From Ailurus styani (lineage: Eukaryota; Chordata; Mammalia; Carnivora; Ailuridae): a stretch of DNA of 64,000 nt. Made by a program: the position numbers and the translations under genes. The stretch spans positions 4,608,850 to 4,672,849 of the forward strand of contig LNAC01000064.1 of NCBI GenBank assembly GCA_002007465.1, in the 5' to 3' direction. This document shows positions 12,011 through 24,534 of the stretch, in pieces. A model generated the notes under the pieces. That model ran no database searches, was not told where the DNA came from, and worked only from the letters and a program-made list of their open reading frames with translations. How positions within the stretch are numbered: position 1 is the first letter of the stretch; every line of letters begins with the position of its first letter.

Positions 12011-13135
12011 TGTCGAGTCTCATTTGCCTCATTTGAGTCTTATTTTGCTAGATGCCTAGAAACCATTCTGTCCCTTAAAGGAGTTTTGCACATGTCTTAC
12101 ATATTATGAGTTGATTTATGACTCTCAAAGGACAGTCTTAGTACCAGGTTTTAGTGGACACATCTATATAGCCTACCTGTACAGATAATCCCATGTTGAT
12201 TTCTAGACCCTGAAAAGAAAGAGTTTTTAAAAAGAAATTCATAAAAAAGTAAAATAAAAAGAAATTCATGCTGAATTGTTACAGCAGTTAATTATTCCCA
12301 TGGCACAACATAAATAATTGCTTAAATTTAAAAGAATCATACACTGAAAGGATCCTTTGAAATTGTTAGTTAACTCATAGTAGTTTTTAAAAGATGAGGA
12401 AATTGAAACCCCAAAGATAGTAAAGGACAGGGTTCAAGTTCAACCTGGTGGCACTAGAGTTGCTGGTGGGCAGCCTCCAACCTAAAGTAAATTCCTGCCC
12501 CAAGATGTCCTTCTGTGAGCATGTGAGGTTGACTGAGATCTGCATTATTTGAATTGACCCCTGGGCTTGGCTGGAACAGATGGTGTCCTGGGTAACTCTG
12601 TACTCCTGTGGCATGTGACTTACTCTTCATTTCACCAGTTCAGCCGAGGAGTAGAAACTGTCTACTTTGTTGTTCCTCCCATTTACAGTCGTCAAAATAC
12701 TTTCTCTTCATACATTAAGATCTATATCAAACTGTGGTATAGTGTTTGCTTTAACCTTTAAACAATTGAGAAAACGCAAGAGAATAAGGGAAATCTATTG
12801 TATTTACGCTATTTTTGCTCTTTCCATTGTTCTTTCTCCTAATGTTTCACAGTCCTTTCTTTTATTACTTCCTTTCTGTCTAAAGGACTTCCTATAAGCC
12901 ACTTTTTTAATGTAGGTCTGAAGTAACAAATTCTTAGTTTGCCTTCATCTTAGAATGTCTGGTCTTTCTCTTCTTTCCTGAAGGAAATATTTGTATGTTC
13001 TGTTGATCTTTATTAAAATAACTGTCTATTGACATATAATTATGAAAATTACATTTTGAACCTCAAAAGGTTATCTCAAATTGTACTTGTCCCTCTACTT
13101 TCTCTCACCACCCCCCCAATAAAAAAGTCATTGAA

Positions 13136-13322
13136 GAGGTACTGGGTGGCTCAGTCAGTTGAGCATCTGACTCTTGATTTCAGCACAGGTCATGATCTCA
13201 GGGTGGTGGTGAGACTGAGCCCCATATCGGGCTCCATACTGGGTGTGGAGCCTACTTAAGAGTCTCTCACTCCCTCTGCCTCTCCCACTGTTGACTTAGG
13301 TGCTCGCTCGTGCTCGCTCAAA
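13136..13322 (+). mobile_element. CAN-SINE, older type
   Basis: The 5' head is slightly eroded (gaggtactgggtggctcag), followed by 'gttgagcatctgactcttga'. The TSD aaaaaagtcattgaa occurs at 13121-13135 and 13323-13337. Confidence 0.94.
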
Positions 13323-13699
13323 AAAAAAGTCATTGAAAACCCCAGCCTATTCTGGTGGTTTCCCTTCTGTTCATCAGAACTGTAGCAAACTCAGGTATTT
13401 TAGCTAGATCAGAATGATACAAAAAAAGAAGTTAACAGTTTTATACATAGTATAGAAATGAGACAATACGTTCTGAAAAGTATTTTTCTTTTATTGATGT
13501 TATTTTTCTATTAGAGATGATTATATTATTCAAATGATAATACAGTAAAAAAATATATAAGAGAAGTAACAAAGTAGTTGCCCTCCTTTTCACCACTGTC
13601 AGTTTATTAAGATTAATTAAAATTTGTATTACCAAAATAATTTTATTTTCATATGTAATATAATCAGCAGTCTCTTATTTTTTATGAGTTTTTAATGAA

Positions 13700-13880
13700 T
13701 TACTTTTTCATTTTTTAAAGTTTTTGTTTAAACTCCAGTTAGTTAACATATAGTGTAATATTAGTTCCAGGTGTACAATATCATGATTCAACACCTCATA
13801 CAATACCTGGTGCTCATCACAAGTACACTCCTTAATCCCCATCACCCACCTCCCCTCTGGTAACTGAAGATCACCAGTCT
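13700..13880 (-). mobile_element. L1 3' UTR fragment, antisense
   Basis: The text 'gttagttaacatatagtgta' and 'cctggtgctcatcacaagta' matches the same L1 3' UTR segment seen at 15840 and 47240. Confidence 0.8.
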
Positions 13881-14207
13881 TAAAAAAAATTTTTCTTATC
13901 TTTTTCCCTTTCTAATCTATACTTTCTTTGGACAATTATATTTTTAAGGGTAAGGCAGTTTTATTAACAGGTTTGCATTTTTTGTGTGTGTTTTAATGGT
14001 TTTCTAAAATCAGGTAAACCTAAAAACAAAATCTTAATTTCTAAAGCAGCTGAAATATTCTTTTCTTAATGTATACATTTAATTCTGGTTGAAAGGACAA
14101 TGATCGAAACCTATGATCCTGGTTAGCATTTATGCGTTGTTTTAACATATTTTAGGCATGATTCAAAGAAATCTTTTGAATTTATACCATTGAATTTACT
14201 TTTCCAG

Positions 14208-14333
14208 CATCCTTTTATCAAGAATGCAAAGCCTGTATCAATTTTAAGAGACCTGATCACAGAAGCTATGGAGATCAAAGCTAAAAGACATGAAGAGCAG
14301 CAGCGAGAATTGGAAGAGGAGGAAGAAAATTCG
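14208..14333 (+). CDS. STK3: STK3/MST2 exon: last kinase helix and acidic linker
   Basis: This 126-nt exon (42 codons, phase 0/0) joins in frame after the LLQ end of the previous exon. The translation starts HPFIKNAKPVSILRDLITEA and continues MEIKAKRHEEQQRELEEEEENS. HPFI completes the last helix of the kinase fold. The Glu-rich stretch after it opens the flexible linker between the kinase and the SARAH domain. KNAKPVSI and MEIKAKRHEEQQ separate it from STK4. It corresponds to about residues 275-316. The acceptor is strong (ttttccag|CAT). The donor TCG|gttcgt is unusual because T at +3 and C at +4 depart from consensus. A second GT sits 4 nt downstream (see the tandem donor entry). The 3' end is fixed by the in-frame join to DEDELDS in the next exon. 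Confidence 0.96.
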
Positions 14334-14343
14334 GTTCGTAAAT
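14334..14343 (+). other. STK3: tandem 5' splice site (GTNNGT, 4 nt apart)
   Basis: The exon end reads TCG followed by gttcgtaaat, so two GT dinucleotides lie 4 nt apart (14334 and 14338). The first keeps the reading frame and has G at -1 and +5 but poor +3/+4. The second offers a better intron side (gtaaat) but C at -1. Using the second would add GTTC, read Val-Arg and then hit TGA at once in the next exon. The first is therefore inferred to be the coding donor. Confidence 0.8.
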
Positions 14344-15159
14344 ACCCTCAAATAGTCAATTTTTTTCTTCTGAGTCATTTTTAATAACAAAATAACATGA
14401 TTATGTACCACATTTTGTGACGTTTAGTGCTTCTCTTCTTCACTAATGATGTTTTCCTTGTTTTAAATTATACTCTTTTTTTTTTTGGTTTAAGATCCAG
14501 AGATGAATACCTCTTAGTTTTCAAATAGTTGCAAAATATGAAAACACAAATATTTTATTTTTTTACTGATTGAAAATGTCATTGATAATACTATAATTTC
14601 CCCATAGAAGTTTGTTTAAGTTTATAGTTATACAAATAGTGTTACTTTGTTAATTTACATTTAGTTTTAATTTCAGAGACTGGTTATCCAATTCTTTGAT
14701 TTCTTTTGAATTTCTTTTATCCTTTTCACCAATTATTAAACCTTGTGTCATGAGGTATCCCAGGACAAGGACAAGTGTACATCTTTGCAGAGCTGATTTT
14801 TGATCATTTTTTTTTTAGATATGTGACTATATCAGTTAATCATTTAGCAGTGACTGTGGACTGCCTGTTGAGACAGGTGTTTTAAACTTATTTCCTAGAT
14901 ATTAGATTTTTACTAATGAATCCACCATTTAGGATTTTAAGTAATATCTTTATTAAGATGGTTTTATTTGTAGCTTTGGATTGTGTCTTAATTCTGTAAA
15001 GTTAAATAAGTGATATGGAATGAGGTAAAGGCCTTGATTCTTGCTTTCAAAGGGCTTTATAGTTCCTACCCTAGGTTCCTGTGCATTGATAGATATAGTT
15101 ATTGATTTCTCTCCAGTTAACATTTGTAAATATTAATTTTTTTCTAGATTTTTTTGTAG

Positions 15160-15335
15160 TTTTAAAAGCACTTTTATATTATTTCATTTTATTTTTTTAA
15201 AAAAGTAAGATGGATCATGTATATACGTTATTATCCCATTTCGCAGATGAGCAAAATTAGGTTAGGAGAGAAGTGATTTACTAAAGTTCACAAAGCTAAT
15301 GAGGAACCAAGAATAAAAGTAGGTCTTGTACTTGT
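15160..15335 (-). repeat. MIR relic, antisense
   Basis: 'attatcccatttcgcagatg' followed by 'agtgatttactaaagttcac' is the MIR core in reverse. Confidence 0.6.
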
Positions 15336-16216
15336 AAGCTCCCATGTTCATTCATTAATACTTTATGCTCACTTTTCAATCAAATGTTTACCAGTACTTT
15401 AGAAATAAACTGCATTGGCTTCTCAGGGTTACATAATTTCTGGTAAGTTTATATTCACAAAAATGTCTAGTTTTTGCCCTTCTGTTGGTACCTATCTGCC
15501 TTGCTTTCACCTTATGCAAGCTTCCTGTGAGTGCTGGGCTGGGAAACTGCCTTCAGTTAGCTGTCAGTGGTGATTGACTGTTTTGTTCTGTCTTCCCTAC
15601 TTAATTATAGGCCAGTTTCCATTTTTGGTGGATAAAGAACCATTGATTACTCCAGAGCTTACCAGTTTTTACTAGTCTTAAGACCTTGCTATAGTTACTT
15701 TGGTGATACTCTGCTGCTTCAGTGATCTCTTCACTATTTTCCTCTCCTCTGCTGATTTCCAGCCACACTGATCTTCTTTCAGATTTTTGATTTTTTATTT
15801 TGATTTCTTTTTTTTAATTATTATGTTCAATTAGCCATTATATAGTACGTCATTAGTTTTTGATGTAGTGTTCAATGATTTGTTACGTATAACACCTGGT
15901 GCACATCACAACGTGTCCTTCCTTAATACCCATCACCATGTTACCCCCTCCCCTCTGAAACCCTCAGTTTGTTTCCCGGGGTCCATAGTCTCTCATGGTT
16001 CATCTCCCTCTCTGGTTTCTCCCCCTTCAGATTTCCCTCACTTCCCCTATGGTCCTCCATGCTATTGCTTATGTTCCACATATGAGTGAAACCATATGAT
16101 AATTGTCTTTCTCTGCTTAATTTACTTCACATAGCATAATCCCCTCCAGTTCCATCCATGTTGATGCAAATGGTGAGTATTCATTCTTTTTAATGGCTGA
16201 ATAATATTCCATTGTA

Positions 16217-16234
16217 TATATATATATATATACC
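16217..16234. repeat. (TA)n simple repeat within L1
   Basis: A short TA run at the usual A/T-rich position inside the L1 3' region. Confidence 0.7.
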
Positions 16235-16898
16235 ACATCTTCTTTATCCATTCATCTGTTGAAGGGCATCTTGGCTCCTTCTAGTTTGGCTATTGGGGAC
16301 ATTGCTGCTATGAACATTGGGTGCATGTGCCCCTTCTTTTCACTACATCTGTATCTTTGGAGTAAATACCTAGTAATATAATTGCTAGGTCATAGAGTAG
16401 CTCTATTTTTAACATCTTGAGGAACCTCCATACTATTTTTCAGAGTGGCTGTACCAGCTTGCATTCCCACGAACAGTGTAAGAGTGTTCCCGTTTCTCTA
16501 CATCCTCTCCAATTTTTGTTGTTTCCTGTTTTGTTAATTTTTTGCCATTCTCATTGGTGTAAGGTAGTATCTCATTGTGGTTTTGATTTATATTTCCCTG
16601 ATGGCTAATGATGTTGAGCATTTTTTCATGTGTCTGTTAGCCATTCGTACATCTTCAGAGAAGTCTCTGTTCATGCCTTCTGCCCATTTTTTGACTGGGC
16701 TGTTTGTTTTTTTTTTGTTTTTGTTTTTGTTATTTTTAGCTGTTTGTTTTTTTGAGTGTTGAGTTTGAGAAGCTCTTATAGATCTTGGCTATCTGCCCTT
16801 TATCTGCAGTGTCATTTGCAAATATTTTCTCCCATTCTGTGGGTTGCCTCTTAGTTTTGTTGACTGTTTCCTTTGCTGTGCAGAAGCTTTTTATCTTG

Positions 16899-17100
16899 GG
16901 ATGCCTGGGTGGCTCATTCGGTTGGGCGGCTGCCTTTGGCTCAGGTCATGATCCCAGGGTTCTGGGATCAATTCCCACATCAGGCTCCTTGCTCAGTGGG
17001 GAGTCTGCTTCTCTCTCTGCCTCTGCCTGCCACTCTGCCAGCTTGTGCTCTCTTCCTCTGTCTCTGACAAATGAATAAATAAAATCTTAAAAAAAAATAA
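16899..17100 (+). mobile_element. CAN-SINE inside L1, 17-bp TSD
   Basis: The head is 'ggatgcctgggtggctcatt', followed by a CT-rich body and an A tail. The perfect TSD agaagctttttatcttg occurs at 16882-16898 and 17101-17117 within L1 sequence, which dates the SINE as younger than the L1. Confidence 0.97.
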
Positions 17101-17489
17101 AGAAGCTTTTTATCTTGATGAAGTCCCAGAAGTTCATTTTCGCTTTTGTTTCCTTTGCCTTTGGAGATGTTTCTTGAAAGAAGTTGCTATGGCCGATGTC
17201 AAAGAGGTTACTGCCTGTGTTCTGCTCTAGGATTTTGATGGATTCCTCTTGTCTTATATTGAGGTCTTCCATCCATTTTGAGTTTATCTTTGTGTATGGT
17301 GTAAGGGTATGTTCCAGTTTCACTCTTCTATATGCAAGTGTCCAGTTTTTCCCAGCACCACTTACTGAAGAGACTTATTTTTTTTCAATTTTTTTTGATG
17401 TGCCAAAAACCTTTCCTCCCTCTGCTTGACACTTCTTCCTGAGTACTAGAGTCACTTGGTTCTTCTCATCTTTTGAGTCTCAGCTTTAT

Positions 17490-17960
17490 CACATGCTCCA
17501 AATATCACATGCTTCAAAACTTAGCAGCAATACACATTTATTACAACTTATATACAACTTAGCATTTCACATTTATTATTTCATGATAGCTGTAGATCAG
17601 TTATTTTAGAAGAGGCTTAGTTAGATGATTTTCACTGTTTTTCTGGAGGTTGCAGTCTATGTATTGGTGAGAGCTGTGGTCATCTCGCAGGCTTGACAAG
17701 GACTGGAGGTCTAAGATAGCTCACTCATATGCTGTTGGTGCGCTGCTTCCATTCCTTGCCGTGTGAGACTCTCTCTAGGCCTACTTGAGAGTCCAGCTGG
17801 TTTTTCTTAGAGTAAGTGATCCAAGAGGAAATCTCAGTGCTTTTTATGACATAGTCTCAGGAGTTGCACACTGTCCCTTCTGCCACATTCAGTTTGTTAA
17901 AAGAAGTTACTGGTCATGGACAGTGGTGGAGTGGGTAGCTCCAAGAATCTGTGCCCCCCA
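17490..17960 (-). repeat. old interspersed repeat, possibly LTR-type
   Basis: The text 'gaggttgcagtctatgt', 'tcatctcgcaggcttgac', 'agtgatccaagaggaaatct' and 'ctgccacattcagttt' follows a mammal-wide repeat pattern I recognise. The family is not secure; a MaLR-like LTR in reverse is one option. There is no coding capacity. Confidence 0.35.
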
Positions 17961-18184
17961 GATTTACATGCTTGCCACCTCCTGTTTTCTAGCTTGGCAG
18001 CAACCTTGGCAACAGCAGCTTAGAGGGGTGGTAGGAGAGAGCAGTAAGAACCTTGTTCTCAGAAAATTGTGGCTTTGCATTTTGTCCTGCCAGTGGTTCC
18101 CTGAGGGACCAGCACAGAGGCTTGCCTTTGTTTGGGGCCCCTTGAGCTAGAGCAGCTTCCTGGATGGTGTCTGTCAAAAACATC

Positions 18185-19880
18185 TAAACTTACTAGAGCT
18201 AATAAACAAGTTCAGCACAGTTGCAGGGTATAAGATCAACATAGGAAAATCAGTTATGTTTTCATCAGAATAAATTTAAGCAAGAAGGTGAAAGACTTGT
18301 ACAGTGAAAAGTACAAAACATTGTCGAAAGAAATTAAAGAGTACCTACATCAATGGAAGGACATCCTGTATAAATGGATTGAAAGACTTAAAAATGTTAA
18401 GATAATATTTTCCAGAGTGATTCACAGATTAATCCAATCCTTATCAAAATATCAGTGGTCTTTTTTTGCAAAATGCAAAAGCCAACCCTCAAATTCAGAT
18501 GAATCAAGGGGACCCCAAATAGCTAAAACAGTATTGAAAAAGAAGAAAAAAGATGTACTCACCTCCCAATTTCAAAACTTAACATAAGACTATAGTAATC
18601 AAACATGGTACCAGCGTAAGGATAGACATACAGACCAATGGAATAGCATTGAGGGTCCAGAAATAAACCCATACTTCTATGGCCAGTTGATTGTCAACAA
18701 AAGTATGGAGTCTCTATCATGGAAAAAACAGATGGTACTGGGACAACTGGATAACCACATATAAAAGAGTGAAACTGGACGCTGACCTATCATCATATAC
18801 AAAGGCCTTTTAATATAAGGTCTGATTGGGTGGATCAACAAACTTAATATAATTTTAAAATACTTAGGAGAAAACAGATATAATCTTCCTGACTTTGGAT
18901 TTGGCAGTGGATTCTTAAAATACCAAAGCATGAGTAATAAAAAAAAAATAGAAAAAATTTATCAAAATTTAAAACTCTGTACATCAAAGGCTATTATCAA
19001 AAAATGAAAAGGCATCCTATGAAATGAAAGAAAATATTTACAGATTATGTATCTGGTAAGGTCTAGTATCCAAGACATATAAAGAACTTTGGAACTCAAC
19101 AAGAGAAAGACCTAATTGAAAAATAAGGAAAGGATTTAAGTAGACTTTTCTCCAAAGGTGTACAAATGGCCAATAAGCACATGAAATGAGGCTCAGCAAC
19201 ATTAGTCATTAGGGAAATGCAAATCAAATCCACAATGAGATATTACTTCACATCTACTAGGTGTGCTATGGTTAAACAAATAAAACCAGGAAATAACAAG
19301 TGTCGATAAGGATATGGAGAAATTGGAGCCCTCATATATGGCTGTTGGAAATATAAAATGGTACAGCTTTCATTGAAAACAGTTTGGTAGTTCCTTAAAA
19401 TGTTAAACAGAATTACCATATGATCTCGCAATTCCACTTATAACTATATACCCAGAAGAATTGAAAACAATCCATAGCACTATTCACGAAAGACAAAAGT
19501 AGATAAATTGTGGCATATACATAGAATGGAATATTATTCAGCCATAAAAAGAAATAAAATAGTGATACATGATACAGTGTTTAAACCTTGTATCATGAAG
19601 TGAAAGAAGCCAGACATAAAAAGTCATATTGTGTAATATGAATTATCTGAAATAGGTAAATCCTCAGTGACAAAAATCAGATTGGTGCTTGTGAGAGACT
19701 GGAGATGGCGAGTGGCTGCTTGATGAGTGAACTCTTCTGGGGTGATGAAACTATTTTGATACTAGATCGAGGTGTTGGTTGTATAACACTGTGAATGTAC
19801 TAAATGTCACTTTACTTAAAAATTAACTTAAAAATAATTTTATGTTACTTGAAGTTCACTTCAATTAAAAAAATAAAAAC
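18185..19880 (+). mobile_element. old L1 ORF2 3' half and 3' end, sense
   Basis: This is sense L1 sequence with markers in order: 'agttgcagggtataagatca', 'aaaatatcagtggtcttttt', 'aatgaagtgaaagaagccag'-like text and a final 'cacttcaattaaaaaaataa' tail. Many frame breaks are present. It is about 1.7 kb of a 5'-truncated old L1. Confidence 0.9.
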
Positions 19881-22139
19881 AAGTCACATGGTCTGTTTCA
19901 CACTTAAGCAAGGAGAAGTAGACTCTACCTTTTCAGGGAACATTTCAAAGAATTTATGGACATGTTTTAAAAGTAGCAGAACTGTCCTAGAGCTGCAAAT
20001 GGTTTACATTCTTTGCACATGGACAGAATGGGTTTACTGACTACCTCTTAAGAACTGTCTCTTCTTCACTCTTACGTGTTATCCCTTTACATTATCAGCT
20101 CCCAGTCCAAGATTTCATCTTCTAAATCACATTTGGAAAGAGATGAGAACCCTTCAGTCTAGTTCATCTCAATTCAAAGACTTATGAACTAAAGATTGGT
20201 TACCTGCCCCCCACATAGCTAGTATACAGTGGGGGTCAGGCATAAGATTATCACTGTAGATAGTTCTATTCAAAAAGAATGAAGACAGAAGGCACATTAA
20301 TTAGTAGTCCATGGCAGTTTTGGAATCCAGCCAAGAAAGTGTTAGCAGTTCCTTGATTATTCCTGCCCTGTTTCTCTACGACCCTTTGCTATGCCCTCTG
20401 AGTTCTTGATTCTGCTCTCTATTAGTCTTTCTTTTTCACGGAAGTTATTCTATGTTTTGAACTAAATCATTTTCTCAGCTTGCTTCCTACCTGTAAAAGT
20501 TGGAGGGTCCAAAGTCCTCTCTTCATTTTGTGCTGTCTCTGTTATACTGAGACCATGCTGGTGATGTTTTGGCTAAAAAAAACCCCTTGTGGGTCTCCTA
20601 TAAATCTTACTGTGGTTCATTCCGTTAGAATAGGTGATGCTTATACATTTTATTGAAATAATTGCTTCCTTACGTTGAGCTTCTGCTAAGATTGCTATGG
20701 GACAATGCCTTTAAGCTTCTTAAAAGCCCTATTACCCATTTTGGCTGTTTCTGAAGTCTTAACAAGGGATTTTCCAGTCACCTCTGCAGCTCGATTTTTA
20801 AACACTATTTTCTGAATGTGCTTTGGATTTGATGTTTTCTTAGAAGCTTTTTCATAATTGTAGCATTGTTTGCTGTCTGAGAGGCTAGGAGTTTACAAAA
20901 CCAGCAAGTCATGATTCCTTTTTTGTTTAATTATTCTTTCTTAAGCTTTTTCTCTCTCCTTTGCATTTTGTTATAAGTAGCAGGAAGAAACCAGGCATCA
21001 CCTTAAACACTACCTGGTAATCTCCAGGTTTAATAGGTACATTTTTTACTTCCCTGGTTACTATCCACAATGTCCTAAACTTTCAGCCACAGCATAATAA
21101 GAATATCCTTTCTTCAAGCTTCCCATGTAGTTCTTAAACTCTGATTAGCCAATGATTTTTTTAAAAGGCTAGTTTTAAGTTAGCTGATGTGGTTTATTGA
21201 AATATTATACAGGCACTTGAATGAATGTTTAAATATTTATACAGTAAAAGAGTTAGTGCTTATTGTTTTTAAGTAAAAGGACAAGGAAAACATTCCACAT
21301 GTGGTACGTTGGGTGATTACTTAAAAGCAGAATGGATGGTGTTAATAAGTTGAATTTATGAGATAAGGCACCCAATGCACCATTGACAAGCAGTTATTTT
21401 TAAAGTAGATTAAAAGAATGATCAAGAGTTTACAAGAGTCGCTTTGTCACTGGAGTTTAGGCATTTCCCATGCAGATCCCAGTGTTAAGTAAAATACAGG
21501 GAGTTGAACAGATGTAGAAGAATGTTACATGAAGTGAAATGAGTAAAAAAGTGGTATACTTCTTGATGTTACATGCATGTATATATATGCACGTAAATAT
21601 TGTATGCATGTATCAGGCCCTTTATTTTCACTTCCATCTCAAGAAAGTCCTTTGATTTTGTATTAGTTTAGTAATGACTCAAAGAAAAAGATTTTGCCTA
21701 TTAATTGGCCTGAGACTATGTCTTAGAGGTTCTGTTTTTGGAAAAGAAATGGGGACTTTCTGGTGATTTCTTTATGGTTTGAACTCTAAGCTTCTTGGGC
21801 TGTGCTCCTTAATGTCTTGAGGTGGCATATCCCCTCTAAGTGACTCACTGAAGCAGTAATTTTCAGCATGGGTGTGGGAAGAAATGCAGGGGTGCTTTGA
21901 AAAATTCACTCACATACAGATGATGATGTAGCCTCCATGTGAGCATTTCTCAGAACCTTCCTCCTTCTCCCTGCCCCTGTTTAATAAAGGAACTTCAAAT
22001 GTGTCTACCTGGCGAGAACCTTTTGAATGAGGTGGAGAATGGAACTACAGAATCAGCAGCTTCAGTCAGTCCCAAGCCTGTCATGTACCTAGTTGGTTAA
22101 ATGGGGTGGGTAGAATTGACCTAAGAGCAGGACAAACTG

Positions 22140-22345
22140 CTTGGAGTTAGTTCTCATTGTGTTCCCATATAACTCCGTGTCTTTGGGCAAGTTGCTAACC
22201 TGTCCACTTCACTTTCACCACTTATAAAAAGGGAATTGGTGATAGACCATACTTCATAGAATTCCTGTGGGAATATAATTTTAAAAAATATATCTAAGCA
22301 CTTAAAACAGTTTATTATACATAGTATGCTTAATAAAGTTTAACT
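22140..22345 (+). repeat. MIR relic
   Basis: 'ctttgggcaagttgctaacc' and the following 'aaagggaattggtgatag' fit the MIR core in sense. Confidence 0.6.
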
Positions 22346-24349
22346 TTCATATTAATTCATGCTACTACTTATACCAGCAATATTGCTCTTAATTACCACA
22401 TTTTGGCCAAGTTTTGTTGTTTTTGTTATTGTTTGGTTTGTTTCGTTTTTGGTTCCTTTGGTAGTAGCTGTTGCTGCTGTTAGTTTTGCTACTCAAAGGG
22501 CCACCAAGATGATGTCACTGATCAGACTTGAACCAATATTTATATTCACAATTTCTTTTTAAGTATTTTAAAACATATTTTAAGTGGCCAAATATGTTTG
22601 GAAGAATTGGTAGAGATTTTTGGAAACCTGCCTTAAGCTTATAAAAAATATATTCAAAGAAAAACAGTAAAGAAAATTTATTCTCATTCTTTTACTTCCT
22701 GAAAGTAAATTTGATTTAGTAAGGAACATTTATATTTGAGATAAAATTATTGATCAAAATAAAAATTCTTTAAAAGAATTGATTACTTGTCATTTCTCAT
22801 TTCCCCCATATAGTTAATTTACAATTAAAAAAAAACCTACTCAGTGTTTACATAGTTATGACTATATAAATACTGTTTGCAGAGAAACATTATATTTTGG
22901 TTACATGTTCTTTCTTTTTGTGATTTCTAGAACTAATGAGTGTCTCAGTTTTTGTTACTATTTGTTGTTATTGTTAATTTTTCTATGGACCTATCACTAA
23001 TTTTTCTCAAATGCTACATTCCTACACTCTCTGTAGGAGCAGTAGACTCTGTGTATGTTCAAACACAGACATTTATTAGTTTCATACTTTTTTCCACTCA
23101 TTCTTTCTCTGGTCCTCTCTCCTCTAATCTGTACTGACTGCTTTCTAGAGTCTTGAGCAGCGGTCACCCTAAGACCTCCCTTGACATCATCCAATGAATT
23201 TCCTTTTGTTCTCTTCTGTAATGGATCCTCTGTTCCCTGTATCTTGTGTTTCTTGTTTTATTTCCTCATTCTGATGGGCCCTATTTCCCAGAAGCTTCCA
23301 GACATTAACAGGTCCCCCCCGGCCCCAGAACTTGTTTATCTGACCTTGTCTTTATTCTACCTTTACACTTGAGAGGTTGAGTATAAAATTCTGGATTGGA
23401 AATAACTATGTTCCCTTAAAATTTTGAAGGCTTTGTTCTGTTTTCTAACTCAGCAGAAGACAGATGACAATCTGATACCTGATCTTCTGAATGTTTTATG
23501 GAAGATTTTTAGATCTTCACTTTTCTCTGTTATTTAAAGCTTTCATGATAGTGTGCCTTGTAATCTTTTTTTCATTCATTGTGTGGAGTGTCTTTTGGCC
23601 CTTTCAGTTTAGAAATACCATTAAGTGCTGTGTAATTTTATGTTTGCTTTTTCATGTACTTTTATCTCTTCACTTCTCTCTGCTCTTGTATATTCTCTCT
23701 CTCTGGCACTCCTTTTATTTGGTTTTTGGACTTCTTAGATTTATCATTCAGTGATTTTTTTGTTTTGTTTTTTTCTCTTTTTGTTTTTTCTTGGAGGTCT
23801 CAGCAAGTTTATCTTCTAAACCTTCTATTTTTTTTCCCATGTGAAAATTTTAATTTCCCACGTCCTCCCCTTCCTCAATGTTCTTATATTATCACTTTGA
23901 ATTTTCTTTTGCTTCCTACCTTGTCTCTGTGTCCTCTGTTTTCACCTCTGACTTTTCAGTTTATGGACTTTCTTCAAAGGTCTGGTGATTGTATTATAAG
24001 CACTAAAATTGCCTGCCAGACACTCTGTATGTAAGAGTAGAACTAGTTGACTTGTGAACCTTCCTGTAAAAGATGTTAGGATCCACTGCTCTGACGCCTG
24101 AATTTGCTTGCTTCTTGTGACTTTTCTCCTTGCAGGCTTAAGTTTTAGATGTCTTTGGTCTGGTGAGTTAGCAGCTACTTACAGATTTATCTGTTTTCTA
24201 GCTTCCAAATTTTTGGACATCTTCTGTTTGCTGTTTTCTCCTCTCTCATGATCTCTGTCTTTATGAGTTTTTCTTTTTCTGTGCCTTTATAATTTTGGAA
24301 GAGTTTTGGGAGGGATAGTCTTAGACCCACATGCTTAATCCTCCATTTT

Positions 24350-24534
24350 TTTTTTAAGATTTTATTTATCTGTCAGAGAGAGAGAGAGAGAGAACACAAA
24401 CAGGCAGAGGTAGAGGGAGAAGCAGGCTCCCCGCCAAGCAAGGAGCCCGATGCAGGACTCGATCCCAGGACCCCGGGACCATGACCCGAGCCAAAGGCAG
24501 CTGCCCAACTAACTGAACCACCCAGGCGTCCCTC
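24350..24534 (-). mobile_element. CAN-SINE, antisense, 13-bp TSD
   Basis: The reverse-complemented tRNA-derived head ends at the right edge (ccacccaggcgtcc), and the poly-T is at the left. The perfect TSD aatcctccatttt occurs at 24337-24349 and 24535-24547. Confidence 0.97.

Larger units (their letters stand above)
11078..14207 (+). other. STK3: STK3 intron, 3.1 kb
   Basis: This intron lies between the two kinase C-lobe exons. It runs from gtcagt to an acceptor 'tttacttttccag'. It carries two older-type CAN-SINEs, an L2-like relic and an L1 3'-end fragment, each listed separately. The stretches 11170-11460, 12010-13120 and 13330-13700 hold no recognisable gene. The Phe-rich frames near 11180-11440 are T-rich low-complexity sequence. 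12225-12275 contains a short near-duplication around 'aaaaagaaattcat'. Confidence 0.9.
15805..17380 (-). mobile_element. L1 3' half, antisense, with SINE insertion
   Basis: This is an antisense L1 3' UTR and ORF2 3' end, split by the SINE at 16899-17100. Markers are 'gtagtgttcaatgatttgtt', 'gaataatattccattgtata', 'ggacattgctgctatgaaca' and, past the SINE, 'ttgatgaagtcccagaagtt' and 'cccagcaccacttactgaag'. The minus-strand frame at 17087-17323 is a remnant of the ORF2 C-terminal region. No intact ORF2 remains. Confidence 0.92.

Noticed and set aside
16899..17100. Possible tRNA gene in SINE heads
   Set aside because: The heads derive from tRNA-Lys but are part of retroposed SINEs with A tails and TSDs. 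No intact cloverleaf is expected.
17785..18150. 121-codon plus-strand frame
   Set aside because: It overlaps an old interspersed repeat in reverse and has no known motif.
23654..24034. 126-codon hydrophobic frame
   Set aside because: T-rich DNA gives Phe/Leu/Ser-rich translations; there is no plausible start context or family match.
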